This document shows, in pieces, positions 1 to 7,406 of a stretch of 13,488 nucleotides of DNA. The stretch is from Bacillota bacterium (GTDB lineage: Bacteria; Bacillota; Clostridia; Peptostreptococcales; Anaerovoracaceae). Position 1 is the stretch's first letter; each line of letters opens with the position of its first letter. Both the position numbers and the translations under genes were made by a program. The stretch covers positions 1 to 13,488 of the forward strand of contig JAEEGU010000035.1 of the NCBI GenBank assembly GCA_016280485.1. The letters are read 5' to 3'. The notes below the pieces were generated by a model, which ran no database searches, was not told the origin of the DNA, and was given only the letters and a program-made list of their open reading frames with translations.

Positions 1-51
1 ACGCCTATTCCGCACAATGGCTGCAGACCACCAAAGAGAAGAAGAGTCTAA
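1..51 (+). CDS. rpsK: 30S ribosomal protein S11, C-terminal end (partial)
   Basis: The window opens inside a reading frame that encodes TPIPHNGCRPPKRRRV and stops with TAA at 49-51. This is the highly conserved C-terminal tail of ribosomal protein S11, a platform protein of the 30S subunit that contacts the 3' region of 16S rRNA near the Shine-Dalgarno helix. The 5' part of the gene lies outside the window. The gene before rpsD in Gram-positive alpha operons is normally rpsK, which fits. Only 16 residues are visible, but the tail is diagnostic. Confidence 0.93.
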   Translation, partial: TPIPHNGCRPPKRRRV

Positions 52-73
52 TTGAAGGGAGGAGTAAAAGAAA

Positions 74-694
74 ATGGCAAGATATACAGACGCTAGCTGC
101 AGACTTTGCAGAAGAGAATGTCAGAAGCTGTTCCTCAAGGGCGAAAGATGCTATTCACCTAAGTGCGCTCTTGAAAAGAGAAGTTACGCTCCCGGTCAGC
201 ACGGTCAGAGCAGAAAGAAGTCTTCTGAGTACGGATTACAGTTAAGAGAAAAGCAGAAGTGCAAGAGATTTTACGGACTGCAGGAAACTCAGTTCAGAAA
301 CCTCTTTGACAAGGCTGAAAGAAAGAAGGGTATCACAGGTGAAAACCTGCTGATCCTCCTCGAAACCAGACTTGATAACGTAGTATTCAGACTGGGCTTT
401 GCTTCATCAAGAAAGGAAGCAAGACAGCTTGTAACTCACGGCCACTTTACAGTAAACGGCAGAAAGGTTGATATCCCTAGCTACACTGTAAAGGCAGGCG
501 ATGTTATCAAGGTAAAGGAAAGAAGTGCAAACTCTCCTAAGTTCAAGGAGATTAAGGACATGACCATCAGCGTACCTAACTGGGTAACAGTTGATGTAGA
601 AAAATTGGAAGGCAAGGTTGTTTCCATTCCTACAAGAAGTGAAATCGACACTCCTGTAGCAGAACACCTTATCGTCGAGCTCTACTCAAAGTAA
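74..694 (+). CDS. rpsD: 30S ribosomal protein S4
   Basis: This 206-residue protein is S4, a primary 16S rRNA-binding protein that nucleates assembly of the 30S body and helps maintain decoding accuracy. The N-terminus carries four cysteines (C9, C12, C26, C31) spaced as in the zinc-binding form of S4. The S4 RNA-binding domain starts at about residue 97 with the ETRLDNVVFRLGFA motif and ends near 160. The length matches the family. The ATG is set by a GGGAGG ribosome binding site at 58-63. The gene follows rpsK by 22 bases and precedes rpoA. In enterobacteria S4 represses its own operon by binding leader mRNA; nothing in this window shows whether that happens here. Arginine is coded almost only by AGA, as expected of a highly expressed gene. 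Confidence 0.98.
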   Translation: MARYTDASCRLCRRECQKLFLKGERCYSPKCALEKRSYAPGQHGQSRKKSSEYGLQLREKQKCKRFYGLQETQFRNLFDKAERKKGITGENLLILLETRLDNVVFRLGFASSRKEARQLVTHGHFTVNGRKVDIPSYTVKAGDVIKVKERSANSPKFKEIKDMTISVPNWVTVDVEKLEGKVVSIPTRSEIDTPVAEHLIVELYSK

Positions 695-751
695 TCGTTT
701 GGCTTAAAAAAGTAAAACAGGTTATTTGGGAAAAAAGTAGGAGGTTTTTAC

Positions 752-1702
752 ATGATCGAAATCGAAAAACCAACAATTGAATGTTACCACTCAGAAGAAG
801 ATCCCAACTACGGAAAATACGTGGTTGAACCTCTTGAGAGAGGTTACGGCACAACTTTGGGTAATGCACTCAGAAGAATCCTTCTGAGCTCACTGCCGGG
901 TGCCGCAGTTACATCAATCAAAATCGACGGCATTCTTCATGAATTCTCGACGATTCCGGGCGTCAAAGAGGACGTTACGGAGATAATTCTTAATCTCAAG
1001 AAGCTTGCAGTTAAATTAGAAGGAGACAATACCAAGAGAGCTGTTATTAACGCAGTAGGTCCAAAGGAAGTTACCGCAGCAGACATCGACGGCGGGTCCG
1101 AGTTAAAGATCTTTAATCCGGATCTTCACATCGCAACTCTCGAAGAGGGTTCGAGCCTCGTTATGGAGCTCAACTTCGCACGCGGTCGCGGCTACGTTGT
1201 AGCAGAGCAGAACAAGACAGACGATACACCGATTTCGGTTATCCCTGTTGACTCCATCTACACTCCGGTTCGTAAGGTTAATTACACCGTACAGAACACA
1301 AGAGTCGGCCAGGTTACAGACTATGACAAGCTCATTCTCGAAATCTGGACAGACGGTTCCATTCATCCGGATGAGGGCGTTTCCATCGGAGCAAAGATTA
1401 TGCAGGAGCATTTAGACCTGTTCATCGATCTTACTCAGAGCACAAGAGACATTGAAATCCTCACAAAGACTGATGAAAATGGTGAAGGTACGGAAATCCT
1501 GAAGAAGACGATTGAAGATCTTGAACTTTCGGTTCGTTCTTACAACTGTCTCAAGCGTGCTTCAATCAACACAGTTGAAGAGCTTACGCACAAGACCGAA
1601 GATGAAATGATGAAGGTGAGAAACCTTGGTAAGAGGTCTCTTGACGAAATCAAGAAAAAGCTTCAGGAGCTCGGTTTGAGTCTCAAGCCAAGCGACGAAT
1701 AG
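752..1702 (+). CDS. rpoA: DNA-directed RNA polymerase subunit alpha
   Basis: The 316-residue product is the alpha subunit of RNA polymerase, which dimerises to scaffold beta and beta' and contacts UP elements and activators through its C-terminal domain. The N-terminal domain contains the hallmark GYGTTLGNALRRILLSS at residues 31-47. A flexible acidic linker around residues 235-250 leads to the C-terminal domain (about 248-316), which includes RSYNCLKRA at 262-270 and the helix-hairpin-helix segment VRNLGKRSLDEI. These are the usual DNA- and activator-contacting positions. Length and domain order are normal. A GTAGGAGG ribosome binding site ending at 744 sets the ATG. The 57-base gap after rpsD shows no convincing terminator, so rpoA is probably cotranscribed with it. 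Confidence 0.99.
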   Translation: MIEIEKPTIECYHSEEDPNYGKYVVEPLERGYGTTLGNALRRILLSSLPGAAVTSIKIDGILHEFSTIPGVKEDVTEIILNLKKLAVKLEGDNTKRAVINAVGPKEVTAADIDGGSELKIFNPDLHIATLEEGSSLVMELNFARGRGYVVAEQNKTDDTPISVIPVDSIYTPVRKVNYTVQNTRVGQVTDYDKLILEIWTDGSIHPDEGVSIGAKIMQEHLDLFIDLTQSTRDIEILTKTDENGEGTEILKKTIEDLELSVRSYNCLKRASINTVEELTHKTEDEMMKVRNLGKRSLDEIKKKLQELGLSLKPSDE

Positions 1703-1722
1703 AACAGAAAGGAGGCACTACG

Positions 1723-2064
1723 ATGCCAGGATATAGAAAATTGGGCAGACCTTCCGCTCACAGAAAGTCCATGCTGAGAAACTTAGTAACAGACCTTCTT
1801 CGTGAAGGCCGCATTTCCACCACGGACTGCAGAGCAAAGGAAGCCAGAAGAGAAGCTGAAAAGCTCATCACTATCGCAAAGCGCGGAGATCTCCACGCAA
1901 AGAGACAGGCTATGGAATATATCTTTGACGAAGATGTTGTTAAGAAGCTCTTCGACGAGATCGCTCCAAAGTACGCAGACAGAAACGGTGGTTACACCAG
2001 AATCTTAAAGCTCGGTCCTAGACAGGGCGACTGCGCAGAGCAGGTATTCCTTGAACTTGTATAG
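1723..2064 (+). CDS. rplQ: 50S ribosomal protein L17
   Basis: This 113-residue basic protein is L17, a 50S subunit protein near the peptide exit tunnel. The N-terminus MPGYRKLGRPSAHRKSMLRN and the C-terminal GGYTRILKLGPRQGD are signature segments, and the length is typical. The gene lies 20 bases after rpoA with an AAAGGAGG ribosome binding site at about 1709-1716. It is the last gene of the ribosomal operon, since a strong intrinsic terminator follows 15 bases after its stop codon. Confidence 0.98.
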   Translation: MPGYRKLGRPSAHRKSMLRNLVTDLLREGRISTTDCRAKEARREAEKLITIAKRGDLHAKRQAMEYIFDEDVVKKLFDEIAPKYADRNGGYTRILKLGPRQGDCAEQVFLELV

Positions 2065-2079
2065 CATAGTTTAGGTTTT

Positions 2080-2120
2080 GTGGCTAAGAGGTATAAAATA
2101 CCTCTTAGCCACTTTTTTTT
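2080..2120 (+). terminator. Intrinsic terminator of the rpsD-rpoA-rplQ operon
   Basis: A perfect 14-bp inverted repeat, GTGGCTAAGAGGTA (2080-2093) with TACCTCTTAGCCAC (2099-2112), encloses a 5-base loop and is followed by eight T residues (2113-2120). This is a canonical Rho-independent terminator. It separates the ribosomal operon from the signalling genes downstream. Confidence 0.95.
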
Positions 2121-2130
2121 CGGGCATTTT

Positions 2131-2141
2131 TATGGTAAGAT
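2131..2141 (+). promoter_or_regulatory. Possible extended -10 promoter for the GGDEF/HD-GYP gene
   Basis: Just after the terminator the sequence TGGTAAGAT (2133-2141) resembles an extended -10 element (TGnTATAAT, with TAAGAT matching four of six -10 positions). No good -35 is seen; the position 17 bases upstream falls in the T tract. Transcription would begin near 2148. A promoter is expected here because the operon upstream is terminated, but this assignment rests on a weak match. Confidence 0.35.
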
Positions 2142-2207
2142 GTAAAGTGGAGTGCTGTGGACATAGCGGCGCTCAAATGTAGCGAAAGCAGTAAAGCAGG
2201 TAAAGTA

Positions 2208-4052
2208 ATGGACGCAAAATTAATTTGTGATATCAACGATCCGAACAGGTTCAAATGGATGGTGGGCGGATTCGAGGAGATATTCGCAGAGTTGCAGATG
2301 CAGGTTTGGGTAAAGGACATATCGGGCAGATACCTTTACGCAAACGAGATTATGAAGATTGCCGATGACATGGTGGATGTAGACCTGATAGGCAAGACGG
2401 ACGAGGAACTCTATGACGAGGAAATCGCAGAGATTTTTATCCGTCTCGATGAAGAGGTCACAATCACCGGTGAGAGAATCATATCGACATACGAGCTTCC
2501 GAGCGGTACATACGAGGAAGTCGTAAAGATGCCGATTTTTAACACCTTCGGCGAAATGGTAGGAATCCTCGGCTATTGCAAGGATGTCACCGCAGAGAAG
2601 CTTCTCGGCGAGCATTCGCGCAGAGTTGCGGAGGCAGAAAAGAAGTTTAAGGCAATTTACGACAATGTACCGGTGGGACTGATTGTATACGACATAGACA
2701 GCGACCACACGGTAATGTATAACGAAAAATTCGCAGAGCTGTGCCTTTATACGCATGATGAAATCATGGTCATGAAATGGATGGACTATGCGTACCTGGG
2801 CAAGGGCAACGATGAAATGGCGGAATATGTCAACAAGCTGAAGGACGGTAAAATAACCGAGTTCACACTGGAGCGCCAGCTGGTGCGCGGTGACGATTCG
2901 CTGGCATGGTTCAACATGCACTTTGTAAGCTATCCTTCGGATGAGGACAATCACCACATGCTGCTGTGCATGCTCGAGGATGTAACTCACGAAAAGGAAA
3001 TCAAGGCAGAGCTTGAACGCATCAGCTTTACGGATGAGCTGACAGGCCTCTATAATCGTGCATGGAGCGGTAAAATCGCGCCTGAAAGGATGAAGACGCT
3101 GAAATATCCGTTATCCATAATTATGGGTGATGCGAACGGACTTAAGATTTGTAACGACACCTTCGGCCATGTCGAGGGCGACAAGCTGATTGCTGCCGCG
3201 GGTGCGGTATTTAGGAAGTTCGCAAACGAATACGGCGACTTTGCAATCAGAATGGGCGGCGACGAGTTCCTCGGTGTGTTCTCCGGAGTCGACGCAAAGG
3301 AGATCAGCGGTATAGAGACAGCAATGCGTAACGAAATCCGAAATATGAGCACAGGCTTTATGGACTATTCGGTAGCGCTCGGCTCGGCGACAATAAAGCA
3401 TAAAAACGAAATGGATTTCGATTCTGCGGTTCTGGCTGCAGAGGAGAAAATGTACAATAACAAGCTGATTGAATCCCGCGACCTTGCGGACAAGATCATC
3501 GACAGAATGATAACGCTACTCCGGAGAGACCCTCTCGAGGCGAGCCACATGAACAATGTGGAACACTATGCTGAGAGAATGGCGCAGGTATTGGGGCTTA
3601 ACAGCATCCTCACTTACGAGGTAGTGACGGCGGCGAGGCTGCACGACATCGGAATTGCGGCATGCGGAAGTATGCGAGAAGAGCCGGGCAAGCCGATACT
3701 CGGCGGCAAGGATTTTGATGAGACAGGCATACTTCGCAAGCACTCGGAGATTGCCTACAGGCTGCTCCACTCATCGCGCATTTACAGTAACCTCGCGGAT
3801 TTCGTGCTCTACCACCACGAAAACATTGACGGCAGCGGCTATCCGAACGGGCTCAAGGGCGAGGAAATTCCTATGCAGAGCCGAATCATCAGAGTGGTCG
3901 ATTATTACGACGCGCTGACAAATCCGCGCTTTGGCAGGAATTACACGCAAAAGGAAGTAATCGAGGAGCTCAGAAAACGAGAAGGAATACTCTTTGATAC
4001 GGGATATACGGAGATGCTCATAAACGAGCTGATTTTACAGGGCACAATTTAG
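2208..4052 (+). CDS. PAS-PAS-GGDEF-HD-GYP cyclic-di-GMP signalling protein
   Basis: This soluble 614-residue protein carries two PAS sensor domains (about 20-130 and 145-265), a GGDEF domain (about 273-425) and an HD-GYP domain (about 440-614). GGDEF domains make c-di-GMP from two GTP; HD-GYP domains hydrolyse it. The GGDEF signature is intact at 350-354, with the upstream metal-binding Asp in GDANGLK (Asp308). The RxxD inhibitory site is not conserved: the equivalent residues 341-344 read EYGD. In the HD-GYP domain the HD pair is at 479-480, HHE at 536-538 and DGSGYP at 541-546, but the usual HDxGK lysine is replaced by Ile (HDIGI, residue 483). The ATG at 2208 has an AGG 7 bases upstream. 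An in-frame GTG at 2157 would add 17 residues with a closely spaced GGAG and cannot be excluded. Net direction of c-di-GMP turnover is unknown. Confidence 0.9.
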   Translation: MDAKLICDINDPNRFKWMVGGFEEIFAELQMQVWVKDISGRYLYANEIMKIADDMVDVDLIGKTDEELYDEEIAEIFIRLDEEVTITGERIISTYELPSGTYEEVVKMPIFNTFGEMVGILGYCKDVTAEKLLGEHSRRVAEAEKKFKAIYDNVPVGLIVYDIDSDHTVMYNEKFAELCLYTHDEIMVMKWMDYAYLGKGNDEMAEYVNKLKDGKITEFTLERQLVRGDDSLAWFNMHFVSYPSDEDNHHMLLCMLEDVTHEKEIKAELERISFTDELTGLYNRAWSGKIAPERMKTLKYPLSIIMGDANGLKICNDTFGHVEGDKLIAAAGAVFRKFANEYGDFAIRMGGDEFLGVFSGVDAKEISGIETAMRNEIRNMSTGFMDYSVALGSATIKHKNEMDFDSAVLAAEEKMYNNKLIESRDLADKIIDRMITLLRRDPLEASHMNNVEHYAERMAQVLGLNSILTYEVVTAARLHDIGIAACGSMREEPGKPILGGKDFDETGILRKHSEIAYRLLHSSRIYSNLADFVLYHHENIDGSGYPNGLKGEEIPMQSRIIRVVDYYDALTNPRFGRNYTQKEVIEELRKREGILFDTGYTEMLINELILQGTI

Positions 4053-4069
4053 AAGGGGAGAAAACACAG

Positions 4070-4879
4070 ATGGCAATAAAAGTAGAACTTGAGGCGGCAC
4101 TTGCGGGAAATGCCGAGAATACAAAGGAAAACCGAAAACAACCGATGAGCCTGCCGGAAAGACTGGCTATGCTCGAGATGATTCTCGACAAGCTGCCCTT
4201 TGAGATTTGGTACAAAAATACGGCGGGTGAATATCTCTATGTAAACAAGAGCTTTGCGGACAATATAGGCAAAAAGCCGTCAGATTGCATAGGCAAAAAG
4301 GATATAGACGTATTCGACGAAATCGAAGCGACGCAGTATCGCCAGGGCGACTGGGAGTTCCTTTTCGGAGGTGATCCACACGCGCAGCAGTACAAAACAA
4401 GCGACGGCAGAATGTCGATGGAGTTCAAGGCTGCCGTAAGCGACGAAAGCGGAAAGTACGACGGCATTGTGGGATGTGATATCGAGAGCAAGCTCGACGA
4501 AATACAGGCTCTCATCATGGCGGATGCGAAATCGGCATTCCGTACGGTTTTCGAGGGCGCACCTTTCGGAATGGCAATTTACGTGAACGAAAATCCTGTT
4601 CCTAATGATGTAAACGCAAAGTTCTGCGAGCTTCTCGGAATTAGCAAATATTCTGCGCTGAACACTGATTGGAGATTTTTAACGCACCCGGATGACATAG
4701 AAATGAACGAAAAGCTGCTTGAGAAATTTAAAGCGGGTGAGATAGATTCGTTCGAGCTCGAGAAGCGTTTCCTGCGTGCGAACGGGACGCCTGTACCTGC
4801 AAAAATCAGGGTACATCGCTTGTTCTCGGATGCAAACAGTCCGACCATGAATCTCTGTATAATAGAGGAATTGAAGTAA
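4070..4879 (+). CDS. Tandem PAS-domain protein without an output domain
   Basis: This 269-residue soluble protein has two PAS domains, about residues 35-145 and 155-268, and ends there: no kinase, GGDEF, HD or DNA-binding region follows. PAS1 (KLPFEIWYKNTAGEYLYVNKSF, with later CIGKKDIDVFDE) is clearly related to PAS1 of the preceding protein (ELQMQVWVKDISGRYLYANE, with later LIGKTDEELYDEE). PAS2 contains the THPDD and FELEKRFLRANGTPVPAKI pattern of the PAS_3 type. The likely origin is a tandem duplication of the sensor half of the upstream gene. A GGGGAG ribosome binding site at about 4054-4059 sets the start, and only 17 bases separate the two genes, so they are probably cotranscribed. A stand-alone PAS pair may act by binding a ligand and contacting the neighbouring enzyme; that role is inference. 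Confidence 0.82.
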   Translation: MAIKVELEAALAGNAENTKENRKQPMSLPERLAMLEMILDKLPFEIWYKNTAGEYLYVNKSFADNIGKKPSDCIGKKDIDVFDEIEATQYRQGDWEFLFGGDPHAQQYKTSDGRMSMEFKAAVSDESGKYDGIVGCDIESKLDEIQALIMADAKSAFRTVFEGAPFGMAIYVNENPVPNDVNAKFCELLGISKYSALNTDWRFLTHPDDIEMNEKLLEKFKAGEIDSFELEKRFLRANGTPVPAKIRVHRLFSDANSPTMNLCIIEELK

Positions 4880-4882
4880 CAG

Positions 4883-5752
4883 ATGGCAAATTTAGAGAGC
4901 GATATCATACGCGCTGAAGAATTGACATTTGAATATTTAACTGAGGACGGCGGCGGACTCCATCACGGCGGCAGAGCCATAGACGGTGTCACGTTTTCCG
5001 TGCAAAAGGGCAGCTTTACCGCCATCATAGGCAGTAACGGGAGCGGAAAGTCCACCCTTGCAAAGAACATGAACGCGCTCCTGTTTCCGACCGGAGGCAA
5101 GCTTTATGTGGATGGCCATGATACTACGGTCGAGGAGTTTCTTTGGGAGATACGCCGCTGCGCAGCCATGGTATTCCAAAATCCGGATAACCAGCTCGTC
5201 TCGACTATAGTGGAGGACGATGTTGCCTTCGGACCGGAGAACCTCGGCATTACGCCCGGCAAAATCCGCGACAGAGTCGACGATGCGCTGAGGGCGGTTG
5301 GAATGTACGAGTTCCGCAAGAAAGCCCCTCACATGCTTTCAGGCGGGCAGAAGCAGCGCATAGCCATTGCCGGCGCGATTGCCATGCATCCTGACGTAAT
5401 CATAATGGACGAGCCGACTGCAATGCTGGACCCGAAGGGCAGACGCGCAGTCTTGGAAATCGCTCACACATTAAACCGCCGGGGCATGACCATAATCCTC
5501 ATCACACACTTTATGGAGGAAGCAGCCTCCGCCGACAGAGTCATCATAATGGAAAAGGGCAAAATCGCCATGGACGGTACACCGTCGGAGGTTTTCTCCG
5601 ATGTTGAGCGCCTTCGCGAAATGAGCCTCGACATTCCGGTTGCAGTAGACATAGCAAAGCGCATGCGCGATGCGGGAATCGATGTGCCAAAGGAAATTGT
5701 GACTGAAGAGGCACTTTCTGATTTTATAGCAGGTAAATATGATAAAGGTTGA
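4883..5752 (+). CDS. ecfA1: Energy-coupling factor transporter ATPase EcfA1
   Basis: This 289-residue ABC ATPase is one of two nucleotide-binding subunits of an ECF transporter, the cytoplasmic motor shared by substrate-binding S components for vitamins or metal ions. Walker A GSNGSGKST lies at 50-58, the Q-loop glutamine is Q99 in VFQNPDNQ, the signature LSGGQ is at 152-156, and Walker B VIIMDE is at 172-177, with the H-loop in ITHFMEEA. The segment DDVAFGPENLGI after the Q-loop is typical of EcfA/CbiO subunits. The gene begins 3 bases after the PAS protein, with only a weak ribosome binding site, suggesting translational coupling. It overlaps ecfA2 by 14 bases. The position after the rplQ region is the usual Firmicutes location, apart from the two inserted signalling genes. 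Confidence 0.95.
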   Translation: MANLESDIIRAEELTFEYLTEDGGGLHHGGRAIDGVTFSVQKGSFTAIIGSNGSGKSTLAKNMNALLFPTGGKLYVDGHDTTVEEFLWEIRRCAAMVFQNPDNQLVSTIVEDDVAFGPENLGITPGKIRDRVDDALRAVGMYEFRKKAPHMLSGGQKQRIAIAGAIAMHPDVIIMDEPTAMLDPKGRRAVLEIAHTLNRRGMTIILITHFMEEAASADRVIIMEKGKIAMDGTPSEVFSDVERLREMSLDIPVAVDIAKRMRDAGIDVPKEIVTEEALSDFIAGKYDKG

Positions 5753-6590
5753 AAACATCACTCATATCTACGAAAAGGGGCTGCCCGACGAAGCGGTGGC
5801 ACTTGACGATGTGAGCTTTACAATAGAAGACGGTAGCTTTACCGGTATAATAGGCCATACGGGAAGCGGCAAATCCACGCTGCTCCAGCACTTAAACGGC
5901 CTCTTAAAGCCGGACAGCGGCCATATATTCGTGGGTGGCACGGATATTACGGACAAAAAGACCGATATGCTGGCGATACGCCGCAAGGTGGGTCTGGTGT
6001 TCCAGTATCCTGAATATCAGCTCTTCGAGGAAACGGTGGCATCCGATGTGGCCTTCGGACCCAAGAACCTGGGGCTTACCGATGAAGAGGTGCGCCTCCG
6101 CGTAGAGGAGGCTCTCCACCTGGTCGGACTCGACATAGCCGAGTTTGGCGACAAATCTCCGTTTGAGCTTTCGGGCGGACAGAAAAGAAGAGTCGCAATC
6201 GCAGGGGTTGTGGCAATGAGACCCGAGGTCCTGATACTTGACGAGCCGACGGCGGGACTGGATCCTCAGACACACAGAGATATCCTTGATATGATATCCG
6301 AGATACATAGAAAGCAGCGCAATATCACGATTCTCGTTTCGCACAATATGAACGATGTGGCAAACCTGTGTGACCATGTGCTCGTGATAAACAAGGGAAA
6401 GCTTGTAATGGACGGAACGCCCGAAGAGGTTTTCGCAAAGGCCGACGAGCTTTCGGAAATGGGCCTTTCGGCGCCGCCTGCCGCAGAGTTTCTGCGGAGC
6501 CTTAAAAAAAGAGGCGTAAATATAGAAAATATCCCACTGAGTGCAGAGGCAGCGGCCGAAGAAATCATAAAGGCGCTTTCCAGGGGATAA
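5739..6590 (+). CDS. ecfA2: Energy-coupling factor transporter ATPase EcfA2
   Basis: This 283-residue protein is the second ATPase of the ECF module and would pair with EcfA1 as a heterodimer bound to EcfT. Walker A GHTGSGKST is at 39-47, Q89 lies in VFQYPEYQ, LSGGQ is at 144-148 and Walker B VLILDE at 164-169; the switch histidine is in VSHNMNDV. The FQYPEYQLFEETV segment is characteristic of EcfA2, against FQNPDNQ in EcfA1. All catalytic residues are present. The gene starts inside the end of ecfA1 (14-base overlap), so translation is probably coupled and the two subunits made in equal amounts. Confidence 0.95.
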   Translation: MIKVENITHIYEKGLPDEAVALDDVSFTIEDGSFTGIIGHTGSGKSTLLQHLNGLLKPDSGHIFVGGTDITDKKTDMLAIRRKVGLVFQYPEYQLFEETVASDVAFGPKNLGLTDEEVRLRVEEALHLVGLDIAEFGDKSPFELSGGQKRRVAIAGVVAMRPEVLILDEPTAGLDPQTHRDILDMISEIHRKQRNITILVSHNMNDVANLCDHVLVINKGKLVMDGTPEEVFAKADELSEMGLSAPPAAEFLRSLKKRGVNIENIPLSAEAAAEEIIKALSRG

Positions 6591-6604
6591 ATCGGAGATA
6601 ACAC

Positions 6605-7399
6605 ATGATACGCGATATCACTCTGGGTCAGTATTTTCAGGGAAACTCCCCGATACACAGATTAGACCCGAGGACAAAGATTATAGCGACAATTTTATAT
6701 ATAGTGATTCTGTTTGTGGCGCAAAATGCGCTCGGCATGGCCATTGCGGCTGCGGCACTCATCACTGTCGTTGCGATGTCAAAGGTGCCTGTCAGCTTTA
6801 TTCTGCGCGGCGTGAAGCCGATTTTTATCATAATCATATTCACGTTCCTGCTCAATCTTTTCATGATTCCGGGCGAGCCGCTTTGCAGTATCGGGCCACT
6901 TACGATTACGCATGAGAGCCTAAGGCGCGCATCCTTTCTTGCGACAAGGCTAATACTTCTCATTTTCGGTGCATCGCTTCTGACCCTCACCACAAAGCCT
7001 ATCGGCCTCACGGACGGCATAGAGAAGATGCTGTCACCGCTCAGAAAAATTGGCGTGCCGGCACATGAAATCGCAATGATGATGACAATTGCACTGCGCT
7101 TCATACCGACACTCCTCGAGGAGACGGACAAAATCATGAAGGCCCAGCAGGCAAGAGGCGCAGACTTTGAAACCGGCAGCCTGCTTAAGAGGGCGAAGAG
7201 CCTGATACCGATTATGGTACCGCTTTTCATCAGCTCCTTCCGCATAGCTCAGGACCTAGCCATGGCAATGGAAGCACGCTGCTACCGCGGAGGCGAGGGC
7301 AGAACCAGAATGAACGCCATGCAGATGGGCAGGCTTGATGCGGCAGCATTTGCCGCGCAGGCAGTTTTTGCGGCACTTATTATAGTTATAGGGCACTAA
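6605..7399 (+). CDS. ecfT: Energy-coupling factor transporter transmembrane protein EcfT
   Basis: This 264-residue integral membrane protein is the T component that joins the two EcfA ATPases to exchangeable S components. Hydrophobic helices are seen around residues 25-58, 65-88, 108-130 and 245-262. Two cytoplasmic coupling motifs with a central arginine, which insert into the grooves of the ATPases, are present: ARG at 183-185 (AQQARGADF) and ARC at 224-226 (AMEARCYRGG). The second is often ARG, so the terminal Cys is a small variation. A GGAG ribosome binding site at 6594-6597 sets the ATG 14 bases after ecfA2. No S-component gene is in the window, so the substrate cannot be told; unlinked S components are common for this group II arrangement. 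Confidence 0.94.
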   Translation: MIRDITLGQYFQGNSPIHRLDPRTKIIATILYIVILFVAQNALGMAIAAAALITVVAMSKVPVSFILRGVKPIFIIIIFTFLLNLFMIPGEPLCSIGPLTITHESLRRASFLATRLILLIFGASLLTLTTKPIGLTDGIEKMLSPLRKIGVPAHEIAMMMTIALRFIPTLLEETDKIMKAQQARGADFETGSLLKRAKSLIPIMVPLFISSFRIAQDLAMAMEARCYRGGEGRTRMNAMQMGRLDAAAFAAQAVFAALIIVIGH

Positions 7400-7406
7400 A
7401 TAGGCA

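Noticed and set aside
695..751. A promoter or terminator between rpsD and rpoA
   Set aside because: The gap is AT-rich, but I see no paired -35/-10 boxes and no hairpin with a T tract.
2220..2990. A 256-codon open frame on the - strand opposite the PAS domains
   Set aside because: It is antisense to a gene with clear PAS, GGDEF and HD-GYP motifs, shows no domain of its own, and every other gene in the window is on the + strand.
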